64,000 nt of DNA from Megascapheus bottae (GCA_024803745.1 JANJXV010000006.1:43005001-43069000), one strand, 5' to 3'. Positions 11,224 through 23,518 are shown, counted from the stretch's first letter. Numbers and translations are program-made. The notes: generated by a model not told the origin, from the sequence alone.

Positions 11224-13175
11224 CCTTCAAATACTTTTATAACTTGTTAAACCGACTTAAAATTTCATCTACCATTGCTCATTAGCACTGGAAATTGTGA
11301 AGATTTCTATTACCCAATGCTCATAAATTATTCCTAAGTATATAAATTATTATTCCACTTTATTAAAAAAGCAAATCAAGTAACCACTATGTCAAGGTTC
11401 CCAGGGTATAATTTCTCTCTCTACACATATTTTTAATTGTTATTCCCAAATATTTTATCCTCTATCTCAAGCCAAAGTCCTACCAAGGCTACCATAGCAT
11501 TACCTCAAAGATTTAATATTCTTGCTTTAATATTTTTCTTTGTTATGAATTCATTTCCAGATATATTTTGAAATTGCCTTAAAATGAATCATTTATCTTG
11601 AATTTTTTCTAGATGCAATTAGAAAGAAGCCCCAGTAGTTCAATCTTCCATGTTGCCAGCCTGAACTCTTTTTCATTTTATATAGAGTTTATACTTAATG
11701 AAGAAAATCAAATGCCCTATTAAATAATATGTAGATATTTTCCATAGGCTGATATTTCAAGTAACCATGGACTGCATATATAATTTTTGTTCTGTAATAT
11801 CATAATGGCACTGAAAACTTCCCATCACCTAATAATGTTGTTGCCATCCTAGTACTATAGTGCCATGTTTTAGTCAGGTATCTCTTGGAATGCTGGCATA
11901 AACAAAGCTGTTAGACATATTTAGATATACAATATAGGCACTGTTCTAACATTTTTCTACAGTATTCAGTACAGTAACACACCATACCAGTTTATGGAAT
12001 AAACGCTATTCCATAAAGCTCAGATGTGATATGCTCTATCATCTGAGTTTGTGTAAGGGCATGAAGTGCCATTGTGTCAGAATACAAGTGTTTAACTTCC
12101 ATCAGTATGTTGTGCACTTTCCCTTTCTCATCTTTAGTGCTGAGTCTATATTCTGAGGGTTTGATTCAGTCTGAAAGTATGGTGGAGTATGCAATATGAG
12201 AACTCTTCCACCTTATAAGGTATGTGCTGGACCATTCCTTACCCTGATGGGTGCTCAGCTTCATCCCTGACAACCCTAACTTAGACAACCCTCTTTGCTA
12301 TATGGTCTACATGTTCAAGGCTGGATCTCCTCTGCTACGTCCAAGAACCTCTATTCTAGGGTCTGTAGCAGGAGTAGAAGTCTTAGGTTTTTTCAAATGG
12401 ATTCATATGAATTCCAAGTGTTTGTCTGCTGCTCTAGAACTACTTGGTATTCCATGACCTCTGAGGGGGAAGGCTCTTAGGATACAGAGTGTAAGATTTG
12501 TCTGTTTAACATGTAGTCTCCCTCCTTTCTGGCCTAGATAATCTCTTGTTTTCCACAGAAAGTTCCCCTATCCCCAGATCATGCCAACAATTTCCCTTAA
12601 AACTTGAGATTTTAAAATTTGAAACATAGGCTTATAATTGTGATGAAAATGCTGCTTTAATTACCTCCCTTTGATATTAAAATAATCTTTAATTTTAGAA
12701 CCATTCTTTTTATCTTGAATTGACACCAGCTTTACAATAATGGTGAGAGACAGGGGAAAGGAATCTTTTCCTTTAGTAATAGGTCTGCAGATGTGGAATC
12801 AAAGATCCTAAGTACAAGATAATTCCTGAGTATTATCTTGTGAATTATTATCTTGTTTACTCTCTACCTCCACACACATCTTTTAAACACAAAAGAAATT
12901 GGCTATTACTAACTAGTTAAGAAGCTTGTATATTAAAAAAAAACTTCTTATGCAAAGCTGTACAAAGGGTCTTGAAATACAACATTTGATATAATTTCAG
13001 AAGGTGGCATAAGCTCTTCTTAAAAACTAAATACTTTGCCTCCATTCCATGTTATATTCCTGGCATTCATTCTCCAAGTTCACCGTCTAGAATTCTAGTT
13101 CATGTAGATTCTCCAAGCCTTTACAAGATAGGTAACCTACAAAATCTACTTTTGTTCAAAGAGAATGTAAATTCT
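11224..13175. other. Unique AT-rich DNA, no gene seen
   Basis: Nearly 2 kb with no repeat I recognise. Open frames at 12251-12457 and 12295-12480 overlap in different frames and have no identifiable domain. Confidence 0.5.
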
Positions 13176-13341
13176 GCATGGGCTTGAGCTCAGGGCATGA
13201 CCACTGTCCTTGGACTTTCTCAAGACTTGAGCCACAGTACCACTTTCAGCTTTTTTCTATGTACATGGTACTGAGGAATTGAACCCAGGTATTTGGGAAT
13301 GGTAGGAAAGCATTCTACCACTAGGCAAAACTCCTGGCCCC
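13176..13341 (-). mobile_element. Dimeric tRNA-type SINE (IDL-Geo-like), internally deleted
   Basis: The antisense right arm (gggcttgagctcagggcatg) is shortened between 'tctcaag' and 'acttgagccacag', where the A-box region has lost about 20 bases relative to the copy at 11036. The left arm ends 'ctaccactaggcaaaactcc'. Confidence 0.85.
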
Positions 13342-13354
13342 TCTGCATCGTTTT

Positions 13355-13426
13355 TAAATTTTTTTAATTGTAATTAAGAGGGGTTATAGTTATATTCACC
13401 AGATAAAAGGAGTATTACTTCACACA
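13355..13426 (-). mobile_element. Outermost L1 3' end of nested stack, part 1
   Basis: Antisense L1 3' terminus (tttttttaattgtaattaag, then the 'attcaccagataaaaggagt' block), interrupted near 13426. Its continuation resumes near 14095 with 'ttacttcgcacatatttg'. The repeated ttacttc.caca at the break looks like the TSD of the L1 inserted between. Confidence 0.8.
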
Positions 13427-14094
13427 ATTTTTCCCTATCTTTTTTCTGTACATTTTTTATTGTAATTAACAGAAGGGTTACATTATATTCACCACATAGA
13501 AGGTGCATTACTTCACATACATTGATGTTTCTCATGCCTTGATCCCCATTTCCCTCCCCTGACCCCCACTCCTCATCTTTTCCCCCCTTCCCTATCCTAT
13601 TTCAACTAACCAAATAAGCATATATACAATATATCAGATAACCAGGTGAAATACTGTAACAATATGAGATAACCAAGGGAGAGCAAAAGAGATGAGAGAT
13701 AACATAGTGCATTAAAGACAACAATCACTCATTATATGGCTTTTGATTCTATATCCTGGAGTTCCTTTTGTTTGGCATCATACTACATGGCCTTATGTAT
13801 CTAGGATTTGTTCTATTGTAAATCTCTGCTAGGAGAGCCCAAGGTTTCTACTGATTATGACAAATGAGGGAAACCATTGAGCTTATGTTCCTTTGAGTCT
13901 GGCTTACTTCACTTAATATGATTTTTTTAAGCCTTTCCATTTCCTTACAAATGGGGTGATGTGGTTCTTTCTGACAGCAACATAGAATTCTATTGTGTAT
14001 ACATACCATATCTTGTTGATCCACTCATCAACTGAGGGGTATCTGGGTTGGTTCCATATCTTTGCTATGGTAAATAGTGCTGCAATGAACATTG
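13427..14094 (-). mobile_element. L1 3' segment inserted into the outer L1
   Basis: The antisense L1 runs from a T-rich tail, through the 3' UTR (attgtaattaacagaagggt, then the C-rich tract at 13552-13590), into the end of ORF2 (aaatagtgctgcaatgaaca at 14072). It is 5'-truncated there and is followed by the resumed outer element. Confidence 0.85.
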
Positions 14095-14338
14095 TTTACT
14101 TCGCACATATTTGATACCTCTTCTCATGTTTCTGTCCCCATTTCCCTCCCCCTCCCCCATCTTGTCTTCCCCCTTTCTCTTTCCTATTTCAAATAAACAA
14201 ATAAATGTATATGAAATATATCAGATTACAAGGTAAGATACTGTAACAATATGAGAATAACCAAGGGACAACAAAAGGGATGAGAAATAGTATAGTACAT
14301 TAAGAACAATATTCAGTCATTATATAGCTCTTGTTTCT
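14095..14338 (-). mobile_element. Outermost L1 3' UTR, part 2
   Basis: The 3' UTR of the outer element continues from 'acctcttctcatgtttctgt' to 'tatatagctcttgtttct'. The last 13 bases (14326-14338) are the left TSD of the next nested insertion. Confidence 0.8.
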
Positions 14339-14833
14339 TTTTTCATATATTTTTATTGTAATTAATAGAAGGGTTACATTATATTCACCAGATAGAAGGT
14401 GCATTACTTCACAAACATTGATACCCTTTCTCATGTCATGGTCCCCATTTCCCTCCCCAACTCCCCCGGCACAACTTGATTTCCCCGCTTCCCTCTCCCA
14501 TTTCAAATTACCAACTAAGCATATATAAAATATATCATCAGATAACAAGATGAAATATTGTAACAATATGAAATAACCAAGGGACAGTAAAAGAGATGAG
14601 AGATAACATAGTACATTAAGGACAACAATCACTCATTATATGGCTTCTGTTTCTATATCCTGGAGGTCCCTTCATTTAGCTTCATGCTAAATGGCCTTAT
14701 GTCTCTAGATTTTGTTCTATTGTGAATCTCTGCTAGGAGAACCCAAGGTTTCTACTGATTATGACAGATGGGGAAATCATTGAGCCTACGTTCCTTTGAG
14801 TCTGGCTTACTTCACTTAATATGATTTTTTTCT
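14339..14833 (-). mobile_element. Inner L1 (5'-truncated) in nested stack, part 1
   Basis: The antisense L1 3' UTR begins after the TSD agctcttgtttct (14326-14338, repeated at 15671-15683). It runs through 'cactcattatatggcttct' to 'cttaatatgattttttt', where a still younger L1 interrupts it. The remainder continues at 14973. Confidence 0.9.
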
Positions 14834-14972
14834 TTTTTTAATATTTTTATTGTAATTAATAAAAGGGTTACATGATATTTGCCAGATAGAAGGTGCATTA
14901 ATCCACATACATTGATACCCTTTCACATGTCTTGGTACCCATTACCCTCCCCACCCCCCATTTTGGTTTTCC
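14834..14972 (-). mobile_element. Innermost L1 3' end, about 140 bp
   Basis: A second copy of the L1 3' terminus (atatttttattgtaattaat to ccccattttggttttcc) lies inside the inner L1. It is bounded by gatttttttct (14823-14833) and gattttttct (14973-14982), which serve as TSD. It is the youngest layer of the stack. Confidence 0.88.
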
Positions 14973-15670
14973 GATTTTTTCTAAGCCTTTCCATTTCCTT
15001 ACAAATGGGGCAATATCATTCTTTCTGACAGCAGCATAGAATTCCATTGTGTATAAATACCACATCTTGTTGATCCACTCATCAACTGAGGGACATCTGG
15101 GTTAGTTCCATATCTTTGCTATGGTAAATAGTGCTGCGATGAACATCATTGTGCTAGTGGCTTTAGTATGTCCTTGTTTCTGGACAGTTGAGTAAATGCC
15201 AAGTAGTGGACTTGCTGAGTCATAGGGGAGTTCTATATTTAGTCTTTTAAGGAATCACCATACTGCTTTCCACAGTGGTTGGATGAGCTTTTGCACTCCC
15301 ACCAACAGTGTAGTAGTGATCCCTCCTGGCCACGTCCCCTCCAGCATCTGTTGTTATTAGATTTCTTGATCCTGGCCATTCTAACTGAAGTGAAGTGGAA
15401 TATTAGAGTTGTTTTAATTTACATTTCTTTTATGACCAGAGATGTCAAGCATTTCTTCATGTGTCTACAGGCCATTTTTATTTCTTCTTCAGAGAAGACT
15501 CTCTTTAAGTCTTTGGCCCATCTTTTAATGGGATGGTTGTTTCTTTGGAGATTAGTTTTGGAGTGATTCAATTTTTTGAGCTGTTGATGTATTTTAGATA
15601 TGAGGCCTTTATCTGATGTATGGTTAGTGAAGATCTTCTCCCACTCTGTAGGCTTTCTAGTTAATTTCAG
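14973..15670 (-). mobile_element. Inner L1, part 2 (ORF2 3' end)
   Basis: The inner L1 resumes at 'gattttttctaagcctttcc' and extends into ORF2 antisense ('gtgaagatcttctcccactc' at 15629). It is 5'-truncated at 15670, immediately before the right TSD copy. Confidence 0.9.
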
Positions 15671-15812
15671 AGCTCTTGTTTCTATATCCTGGAGGTCCTT
15701 TCATTTAGCCTCATTCTATAAGGCCTTATGTATGTAGGTTTTGAGCTATTGTAATCCTCTGCTAGGAGAGTCCAAGTTTTGTACTAATTGTTACAAATGA
15801 GGGAAACCATCT
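15671..15812 (-). mobile_element. Outermost L1, part 3
   Basis: The sequence resumes with the TSD copy agctcttgtttct and continues 'atatcctggaggtcctttca', collinear with the outer L1 left at 14338. It ends near 'gagggaaaccat'. Confidence 0.82.
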
Positions 15813-15847
15813 TGATATGTGATACCAAAAGGAAAGAGCAAGCATTT

Positions 15848-15973
15848 CATTTAGGTTTTTTTTTCTTTTTTCTTTTTTTCTTTTCTTTTTTTTTTGTTTG
15901 GTCATGGGGCTTGAACTCTGGGCCTGGCCACTGTCCCTGAGTTTCCAGCTCAAGGCTAGTCCTCTACCACTTC
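15848..15973 (-). mobile_element. Truncated SINE right arm with T-rich tail
   Basis: Antisense 'ggggcttgaactctgggcct' to 'ctagtcctctaccactt' is the tRNA-like right arm only. It is bounded by caagcattt at 15839-15847 and 15974-15982, a 9-base TSD. The 3' tail is a T/C-rich tract at 15858-15897. Confidence 0.85.
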
Positions 15974-15982
15974 CAAGCATTT

Positions 15983-17334
15983 AAGTTTTTCTACCTCATC
16001 TTATTTCTACAAGACATCCTCAATGACCCAGCTCAGCTTTACATACAAAATAACTGCTAATTGGTTCATTAAGATGACTTCATTAGCTTTCCTGGGGTCC
16101 ATTCCTTTCACACAGAATCTATCCATTAAATGGAGGTTCCTAATTATACCTTTTCCTTGGCAACAGGATAAAAGGGTAAGTCTATAATGCCTTAATGGAG
16201 ATTATGATCAAGGTAACTACACGAGGCAGGTGAATCATAAAGACTGAAGACTATCGGGAGTAGATCGGGGGAGGAAGGGTAGGGAAGAAGAGAATTTAAA
16301 GTGGAAAAAAAGTAAATAATGATATTTTTTACATCTACAATTTGGGGTTTCTTTATGGAATGCTTCCCAAAGTGCTTTAAAATATATCTGTTCCAATCAG
16401 GAGTAGCCAATTATGTAAATCTGTTCTCTACATGTAGGAAGTCGAGAGAAAGAAGAAACAGATGGAGAGCCCCTTGGGAGAGCTGGTATGGATAAAGCTT
16501 CCTGAGACAGAAAGGACCCTTTTACACAAGGGATATATCCAAGCTTTTGTCTGAAGGAATTTCCTTTTTCTACCCTTAACTCTTTCTGTAAGGAATGCAA
16601 CAAGAATGTTCAATAATGGAGGATATTTAACTTCGAAGACAATTGCCTGCTCTGCTGTTAATAATTTAATATCATTGATCATTTTGGAGAAGAAATACTT
16701 TCTCTTTCTGAGATTCAGCTTTTACTATTTTCATTTCTGAATTCAGAGATCAAAAACTTCCTTCCAGGAGCAGAAAACTAGCTTCCTCATTCTTTACCAA
16801 AGATCACAGTTTGGCAGTCACACAATGATCCTTAATTGGAGTTGACCATGATGGTGATGAGACATTCCACTGCTAACAGCCACACTGTCATCTTAGATGC
16901 CCTTGAGGGAAAAGACAATAACCGAGTGGAGTTTCTCCCTGACATATTATTTTTCCCTTGGATAGCTTTTATTATGCAGTCTTTCCCCCATTTCCTTCTC
17001 TTGTCCTTTCCATCTTCAGCTGTATGGATTTTGCAGTGCCTCCTTAACATTCTGCACATAAACTAAGGTAGTCTAAAGTCATTCCCATATTTTTCCAGGT
17101 CCTAGAGGAAACTGAATGAAAGTTTGCTCCACCAGAAATCAAAGCATTCTTTTAAGCTACCACAAACAAAAAGACTATGGCCTTGGCATATGAATAGACA
17201 GGTTAGTAGAATAAAGAGAATAAAATGAAATAAATCCAGCATAAGTTGGACTTAAATGCAAATGTAAGGTGATGTGATATTTCAAACAGTTGGAAGAGGC
17301 AGTATAGTTCATAAATGGAGCTTTAATAACCGGT
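15983..17334. other. Unique DNA, no gene seen
   Basis: No recognisable repeat or exon. Overlapping antisense frames at 16397-16603 and 16428-16682 and the opposed frames near 16832-17066 have no family signature. Confidence 0.5.
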
Positions 17335-17960
17335 TATCCATCTAGAAGAACATTAAGCTAGACCTTTAATTCACACCAAATGTAAAAATAAATTCCAGAT
17401 GGATTAAAGCTTTATATCTAAGAATTAAAACAATAAAAACCTTCTAAAATGCTATATATACAACTCTATAGGTAGGAGAGATTATTTTGACTGAGTCTTG
17501 GAAGCCAGACACATAAAAAGTAGTGTAGTTATATTTAAATTAAAAATGTATTTGAAAAGGGACCTGCACCAAAAAAATCATTTTTAGTACATACAGGAAA
17601 GTGGTTAATACCTCTAATGTACAGATCACTGATAAAAAATTAGCAAAATTAAAAGGCAAGCAATCCAATTGAGGTAGTAATACAAAGCATCAATTGAAGA
17701 AGAATGGGCAAACACATTCAACTCTGTTGAGACAACAATGATATCATTTAGAAACAGTATATTGTCAAAAACAAAGACTCACCTATTTTTGGCATGGATA
17801 CACAAACAAATTCTTCTACATTGCTTGTAGAAATAAGAATTGTGGGAGTGGGTTGAAAAGTAATCTGGCACTACCTATAACACTGAAATTATATACCATA
17901 ATTTGCAAATTCCACATATGTAAGTTTAAGATATACTAAAGATATATCTACAAAGATGAA
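17335..17960 (+). mobile_element. Ancient L1 ORF2 3' region
   Basis: Blocks typical of an old mammalian L1 are in order on the plus strand: 'ttccagatggattaaagc', 'aaaggcaagcaatccaattg', 'gaagaatgggcaaacacatt', then a degraded 'gcttgtagaaataagaattg'. It is far more diverged than the other L1s here, so it predates the rodent-specific subfamilies. Confidence 0.6.
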
Positions 17961-18019
17961 TTGTGGACCAACAGAATTAATGTATGTGTCAAGAAAGCTT
18001 TTGGTGTTTTACTATTTTG

Positions 18020-18250
18020 TGTGTGTGAGCCATGGGGCTTGAACTCTGGGCCTGGGCATTGTCCCTGAGCATTTCAGCTCAAGGCTACCCCCCTACCCAT
18101 TGAGCCACAGCCACACTTCCTGTTTTCTAATTATTAATTGGAGATAAGAGTCTTACATTACTTAGTGCCCAGAATGGCTTTGAACTGCAATCTTCAGATC
18201 TCAGCCTCCTGAGTAGCTATGATGACAGATGGTGAGCCACCACACCTGGC
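18020..18250 (-). mobile_element. Composite SINE: 7SL/B1-like left arm plus tRNA-like right arm
   Basis: Read antisense, the tRNA-like right arm (ggggcttgaactctgggcct ... cattgagccacag) comes first. The linker (ttaattggagataagagtc) follows, then the 7SL-like arm (cagatctcagcctcctgagt ... ccaccacacctggc). The right arm is the same module as in the dimeric tRNA-type SINE. Confidence 0.85.
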
Positions 18251-18413
18251 ATATTACATTTTTATTAGTCTCAATAAATTATACAAGTGATTTCATTGTG
18301 ACATGTCCATGTGTGCACACAATGTACCTTGATCACACTCACCTCTCCATCTCTCTTCCTCATTCCCCTCTATCTTCCCAAACCAATTTCAACAAACTTC
18401 CTTTGCCCATTTT
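18251..18413 (-). mobile_element. Old L1 3' end, antisense, split by a SINE
   Basis: 'ttacatttttattagtctca', 'gtgatttcattgtgacatgt' and a C/T-rich stretch resemble an old L1 3' end. It is cut at 18413 by the next SINE and may resume at 18700. Confidence 0.5.
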
Positions 18414-18699
18414 GTGTGTGGGGGGGTGGGGGTCACGGGGCTTGTACTTAGCCTGGGCACTGTCCCTGAGCTCTTCAGCTCAAGGCTACCACCCTACCCG
18501 TGGGCCTGGGCATTGTCCCTGAGCTCTTCAGCTCAAGGATACTGCCTTGCCCTTGAACCAAGTCTCACTTCCCATTTGTTTAGAGGTTAATTGGAGATAA
18601 GAGTCTCAGGTCTTTTTGTGCTGGCTTTGAGCTTGATGCTCAGATCTCAGCCTCCTGAGTAGCTAGGATTACAGGGGTGAGCCCACTGCACCCAGCTAC
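18414..18699 (-). mobile_element. Composite 7SL/tRNA SINE with internal 53-bp duplication
   Basis: It has the same architecture as 18020-18250, but the right-arm segment 'gcctgggcactgtccctgag' at 18451 is repeated as 'gcctgggcattgtccctgag' at 18504, giving a 53-bp tandem duplication. Flanks ctttgcccatttt (18401) and ccttgtccatttt (18700) look like a TSD with two mismatches. Confidence 0.85.
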
Positions 18700-18712
18700 C
18701 CTTGTCCATTTT

Positions 18713-19030
18713 TGACAGTTTTTTTTTTAACCATATTCATCTAAAGGAAGAATTCTTGACTATATGTCACTATGCCCATAAAATTTATTTGGCATCCTTA
18801 AAAAGGGTGTATTGGGTGATGTAAATTACCTCATTAACCAATTTATGGCTTTTATTAAGGAAATCAAGATTCAGAAAAGTTCATGTGAGGAAAAAAATAA
18901 GACTATATGTAGATGACTGAATGTACTGCTTTTCATTTTTAAAAATGGGCTTTTTATCAATGTAATTCACCCATTCAAAGCATATGAATCAACGTGTCAT
19001 TCATTCCACCATTCATCTCCATACTTTCAT
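18713..19030. other. Unique AT-rich DNA, no gene seen
   Basis: Nothing recognisable besides short homopolymers. Confidence 0.45.
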
Positions 19031-22000
19031 GGGAAACTGCCAGAAGATGCCTGAGGCACAGAAAGATTATCTCTATTGAGGATGGAGACCCGGTGCCATC
19101 TGAATCTCCTCCTAGGAAGCAGGCCCAAGTGAGAGATCAAGCATTGCATGTCTAGTGCCATGTGGAGATAATTCTCCAGGAAGAAGACCAAAGAATGGGA
19201 TGTTAAAATATGGCTGAACTTCTCAATGCCCACTTGGAGCAAAACTCTCCTATTGGCTGGAGCATTCCTTGCTTACAGTAGCTGAGAAGTCTATGGCTGC
19301 CTCTGTCTAAGCAGGTTTTCTATCTTCTGACACCCACAATCTCTCCCTTTCAGGTTCAATCTCACTGTAGATGAATACCACACTCAACAGTCAGGCCTGA
19401 CCACAGCCACAAATGGCCTCAATTCCAGGCCCACCAATCCAACTCCTGCAGGCACTCATACTGCAGTGCTGGCCACATGAGGTTTAAGTACTGAAAAAAA
19501 AACTATAGGAAATATTACACTAATAATTTTTGCATTCTCCCTGGATGACTATTTCACTGCACTTTTTTTTTCATTCTGGATGTCAAGCTATGAGGATTGT
19601 AACCTCATGGTTGGAAAGGGCTGGCATTTTGCTTTAAAGAGAGATTTTAGGCTCTTAAAAGCAGTCTCCAGTGGAAAGAGAGGTTTCATTCAATTCCCGT
19701 TTTTCTCCTAGAGCTCAAGGAAAGCAGTCCTAGGCTAGAGCCTGCTACTGCTTTATTCTGTGGTGGAGGTGACAACCTAATTGGGGCATCTGAACTAAGT
19801 AAGGAAGAGTTAAAGGGATATTTCATTCCTTCATCTCTTTCTTGAAGAAAATAACCTGATGGATAAAAGCAATCATAGGACCAGTGTCTCCTGATTGCTG
19901 CTTGGGGCTTTGTTTTCATAAGCAGGACACAGGACAGGGAATAGAAAATGGCATGCAGCCACCTACCCGGCTCTCGGAGAAGATGAGAAGATGCTGCCTT
20001 ATAGGCTTTCAGATTCCTTGCACTGGATGACAAGACAAATCGTCATAGTCTGGAAACAGATCCTGAACTTTGTTCTTGAGCTGATGTCAACCCCAGGTAG
20101 CCCAGATTCTGAGTTGGGAGAGACAGGATCTTGCCAGGGATGTAACCACAGCAAGTGATGCTGCAAGGGTTGGGGGATTGAAAGACAAGAAGGTGGACTT
20201 TCCCAACTAGCTTCTGTGTGAGCCCCAGAAGGTTGGAAAAGCCAGGAGTAGGTGGAGCTCAGTGGTGACAATTTCAACCAAGAGAAGAGACCCCATGCTT
20301 TCCTTCTATGGAATACAGGAATGAAGTCAGCACTGCCGGAGGGCAGGCAGAGGCCCTATATCAGCTGTTCCCCGCCACTATTCTCCAGGGTGAGTCAGCA
20401 GCTAGAGGCCCTTTCTTTGCCCTACCAGAGCTTGTAAAGTAGAGAAATTGGGGAGATAGAAACTTTGGGAAGATTAAACAATCCTATTCAAATTAGGCCA
20501 TATTCTACCTAGAGAGAATCTTAAAATGACATAGATAAAAGTAAAACATTTATCTGGAAAATGGGTTCATTTTTGTTTTCTTAGTGATCACTCAATGATG
20601 GTACAGGAACAGGTCCACTAAATAACAAAGTAGAAGAGGCTGTGGGCCAGAGCCCTCCTCTAACACACCCTATGGAGCCGTGTCGACTTTCTCTTACTCT
20701 GTTTCTGATCCCCAATCTGTCTTCTCTGAGGACAGCATGGAAATGAGTACCTTGTCCTCCCTGGATTGTTTCAGAAAAACATCTGCAGAGCTCACACGGA
20801 TCCTTTTAGTGGCTTTGAAAATCCTAAGAACACAGAACTCTCTCTGTTGCCAAAATGTATATTCATAGTAGACTACCGTCTAATGAAGTAGAAAGATAGA
20901 AGAAATCACTTTCATAAAAATTACCTTCCCAACAGGTGATGAGACGTACAGCTTTAAAGATCTCAAGATCAAAGGTCCTCTGTCTCTCACTTCCACATTT
21001 CCCAGCCCATTTTTTTTTTAATCTCAGTTAGGTTTTAGGTCTTGGATAAACTAAGTGGTTCTCTCTTTTTTTTTTTCTTTTCAAATCACAGTAACTCACA
21101 CAAGAGCCAAACCTCTTAACTAGAAAATAATGTATGACAGAGCTGTTAGCATTGGAAACCAAATGGTCCTGGAGGAGAGCGGAAAAGGTAAGAGCTGAGG
21201 AGTTGATTCCTGAGTGCCACATGCTGGCCTCCATCTCAGTGCTAGTCTGCTGGGATTATTACATTGCAGGAAGGGCCTGTGGTAAGACTGGAACAATGCT
21301 CTCTGCTCCTCTTTACCTCCTGAATGAACGCAGCAGGCCCTGTTTAGTCCACAGAGCAGCATGGCTCTGAGCACTGAGGGACCTGGGCTGTCTGGAAAAA
21401 CCTTGTTTCCCACCAGTTGGAGAGTTTTTGAAATGTGAGAGATTTGGTTGCCTCAGTGGAGAGAAGCCATGTGACTTGGATAAGAGATCCTTAAGCACAT
21501 TGCAGGATTCAACTGATGGCAACAGGCCCTGACAACTAACTCTATGTGGTATTTAAAAGTCAAGGCCCAATCAAGACAATACAAAAATAGCCCAAAAAGC
21601 AAACAAAAAAGACTCACCAAGGACATTATACATACATTTTTAGGATCTCATAAAACAAAAGTGCAGCTCCTATCACAGAGTTCTACTCTTTTGGTGCAAT
21701 ATCAGCTTTCCAGGATCAAAGTAAAGGTGGTTGACATAGCTGGAAATAGCCCCTGGGAGCTATGCCATCTCTGATGAGGGAATCTGCAAGCCAATTCAAG
21801 GAGCTTCTCCAAGGAGACAGTAGAGCCTCCAGTCCTATACTGGTGAAGATCATTTGAGACTGAAGGTTGAGCCAGAACTGGTGAACACTTGGGCAAAGTT
21901 TGAGTTTTTTTTGTAGAAAATGAGACAATGAGATAAATACTTTTGCTGGAAGGCTAGAGGAACATAGCATCCAAATACTGACTTTACCAAGTGTTGTTGA

Positions 22001-23350
22001 TTTGGAGGTCTTTGGGAAAGCACATACTGATCTGTACAGTGGAGATCCATATTCTGGTGAAGGCTTTTCCTTCTCCTCCTGAATTTTTAGAGTTGCTGAC
22101 CAGAGAAGACTGTCCATGCTAGTCTATAGTATATTGTATCATGGTGCTGTCTTTGGGAATCAGGCCTGCATTGACTTTGGAATGCTGGATAGGTCTGAGT
22201 AAGTCAGCAGCCACCAACAACCGGGCCTCTTGAGGGATCAAATGGGTTGACAAAGAGTGAAGAGGCTCCTGGAACCTTCTGTGGTGGTGGCTTAATGGGC
22301 AAGACCCCATGATATATGAATTCACTAAGAGCCACTCCAGGCCACTCAACAAACACACTTGGGAACCCTCCCAGATGATTAATTAACAATACGTCTGACC
22401 TTGCAGAACGCAATGAGATACACCCATCACATCACATGCAACTTGTTAGGATTGTGTGATATCTTCCAGCTAAAAGACTTGATTCACTCCTTGTCTGCTT
22501 AATATTTTCAAAGTTTCAGTCAAGATAGGAAGGAAAAGAAGAGGATGAATGATTATTGTTCAAAGAAGGTTCTTGTACCTAAGGAATTATGTGCTCTCAG
22601 CGTGTCATGATAAGCCCTTCCTGCCTCCAATGGCAGATACAACAGCAAACATTATAGCATGCTGCTGATGAATTTACGCCACCAAATGACTGACCATTAA
22701 TGTGCTAAATTGTACTCTTGTAAAATTGACTGAGTTAACCCTCTTCCAAATGTCTTCTTTCTGAAATATTTCGTTCCCACTTTCAAGGGAAAGTATTTTT
22801 GTTTCCAACAAATTTCTTTACAGACAGGTGTGTCACACTCACGTCCCTGCCAGCTCCATTTATTGAGTTTTACTACTGCAGGATGTATGGGCATGGTCAG
22901 TTTCGCCATCCTAATGTCACCATTGTCAGAGTCATAGTTTACTAAGAAGGGAGGGGAGAAGGAGAAGGCGGGATTGTTGTTTAAGTGAATCTGACCCGAA
23001 ACTGCGTCTTGGCCTGGAATTTCCATTCTACATTTCCCTAGAACCCCAGAATAGATGCAAACCTAAGGGCTGCAGACACAAATTCCTGGGACTTGAATAT
23101 TTAAATGTCCCAGCCAGTGAGATCCTCACCATATGGGGCTCATGAGAGCCACAACTTTCTTGGTCTAGACAGAAACCTATATTTAGAATCCATCTTCTAA
23201 ACTCAGGAAAGGAAGTATTTCCAAGAAAAAAAACCCCACAAAACACCATATAGGATTGCTATATACTATATGCCATTTTACTGTTACATCTCAAATACCT
23301 AAAAATTCTAGAGTACATTCCAAATATGGAAATCTCAAAGTGCCTGTACA
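19031..23350. other. Long repeat-poor, relatively GC-richer unique block
   Basis: About 4.3 kb without a SINE, L1 or LTR that I can recognise, which is unusual for this window. Composition is visibly less AT-rich than the flanks. Several overlapping open frames of 60-133 codons exist (for example minus 21716-22117, minus 19686-20033, minus 22697-23026), but none shows a domain I know. Competing frames overlap each other, as expected of non-coding DNA. It could hold unique regulatory sequence, non-coding RNA exons or a decayed element from a family I do not know. Confidence 0.5.
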
Positions 23351-23354
23351 AAGT

Positions 23355-23438
23355 TGTAGTCTTGAACTCAGGGCCTAGGTTTTCCCATATGTGCTCAAGG
23401 TTGCACTCTTCCAATTGACCCACAGGTCTCCACTTCTG
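23355..23438 (-). mobile_element. Degraded SINE right arm
   Basis: 'tcttgaactcagggcctagg' followed by 'tgctcaaggttgcactcttc' is the antisense right arm of the local SINEs, with mutated A-box side. Confidence 0.6.
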
Positions 23439-23518
23439 AGAAGAGCATACAACTTTAGAAGTGAAAACTTTGCCTCCTTTCTAACATAGGAAATAGCAAC
23501 AGGAAAAGAATAAGAGGA

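Noticed and set aside
15985..16140. L2-like phrase (agacatcctcaatgacccag)
   Set aside because: Only one short block resembles L2 and the following sequence does not continue the match.
21716..22117. 133-codon minus-strand frame in the unique block
   Set aside because: I could not identify any family; two other frames overlap it on the same strand. Kept only as part of the unexplained block.
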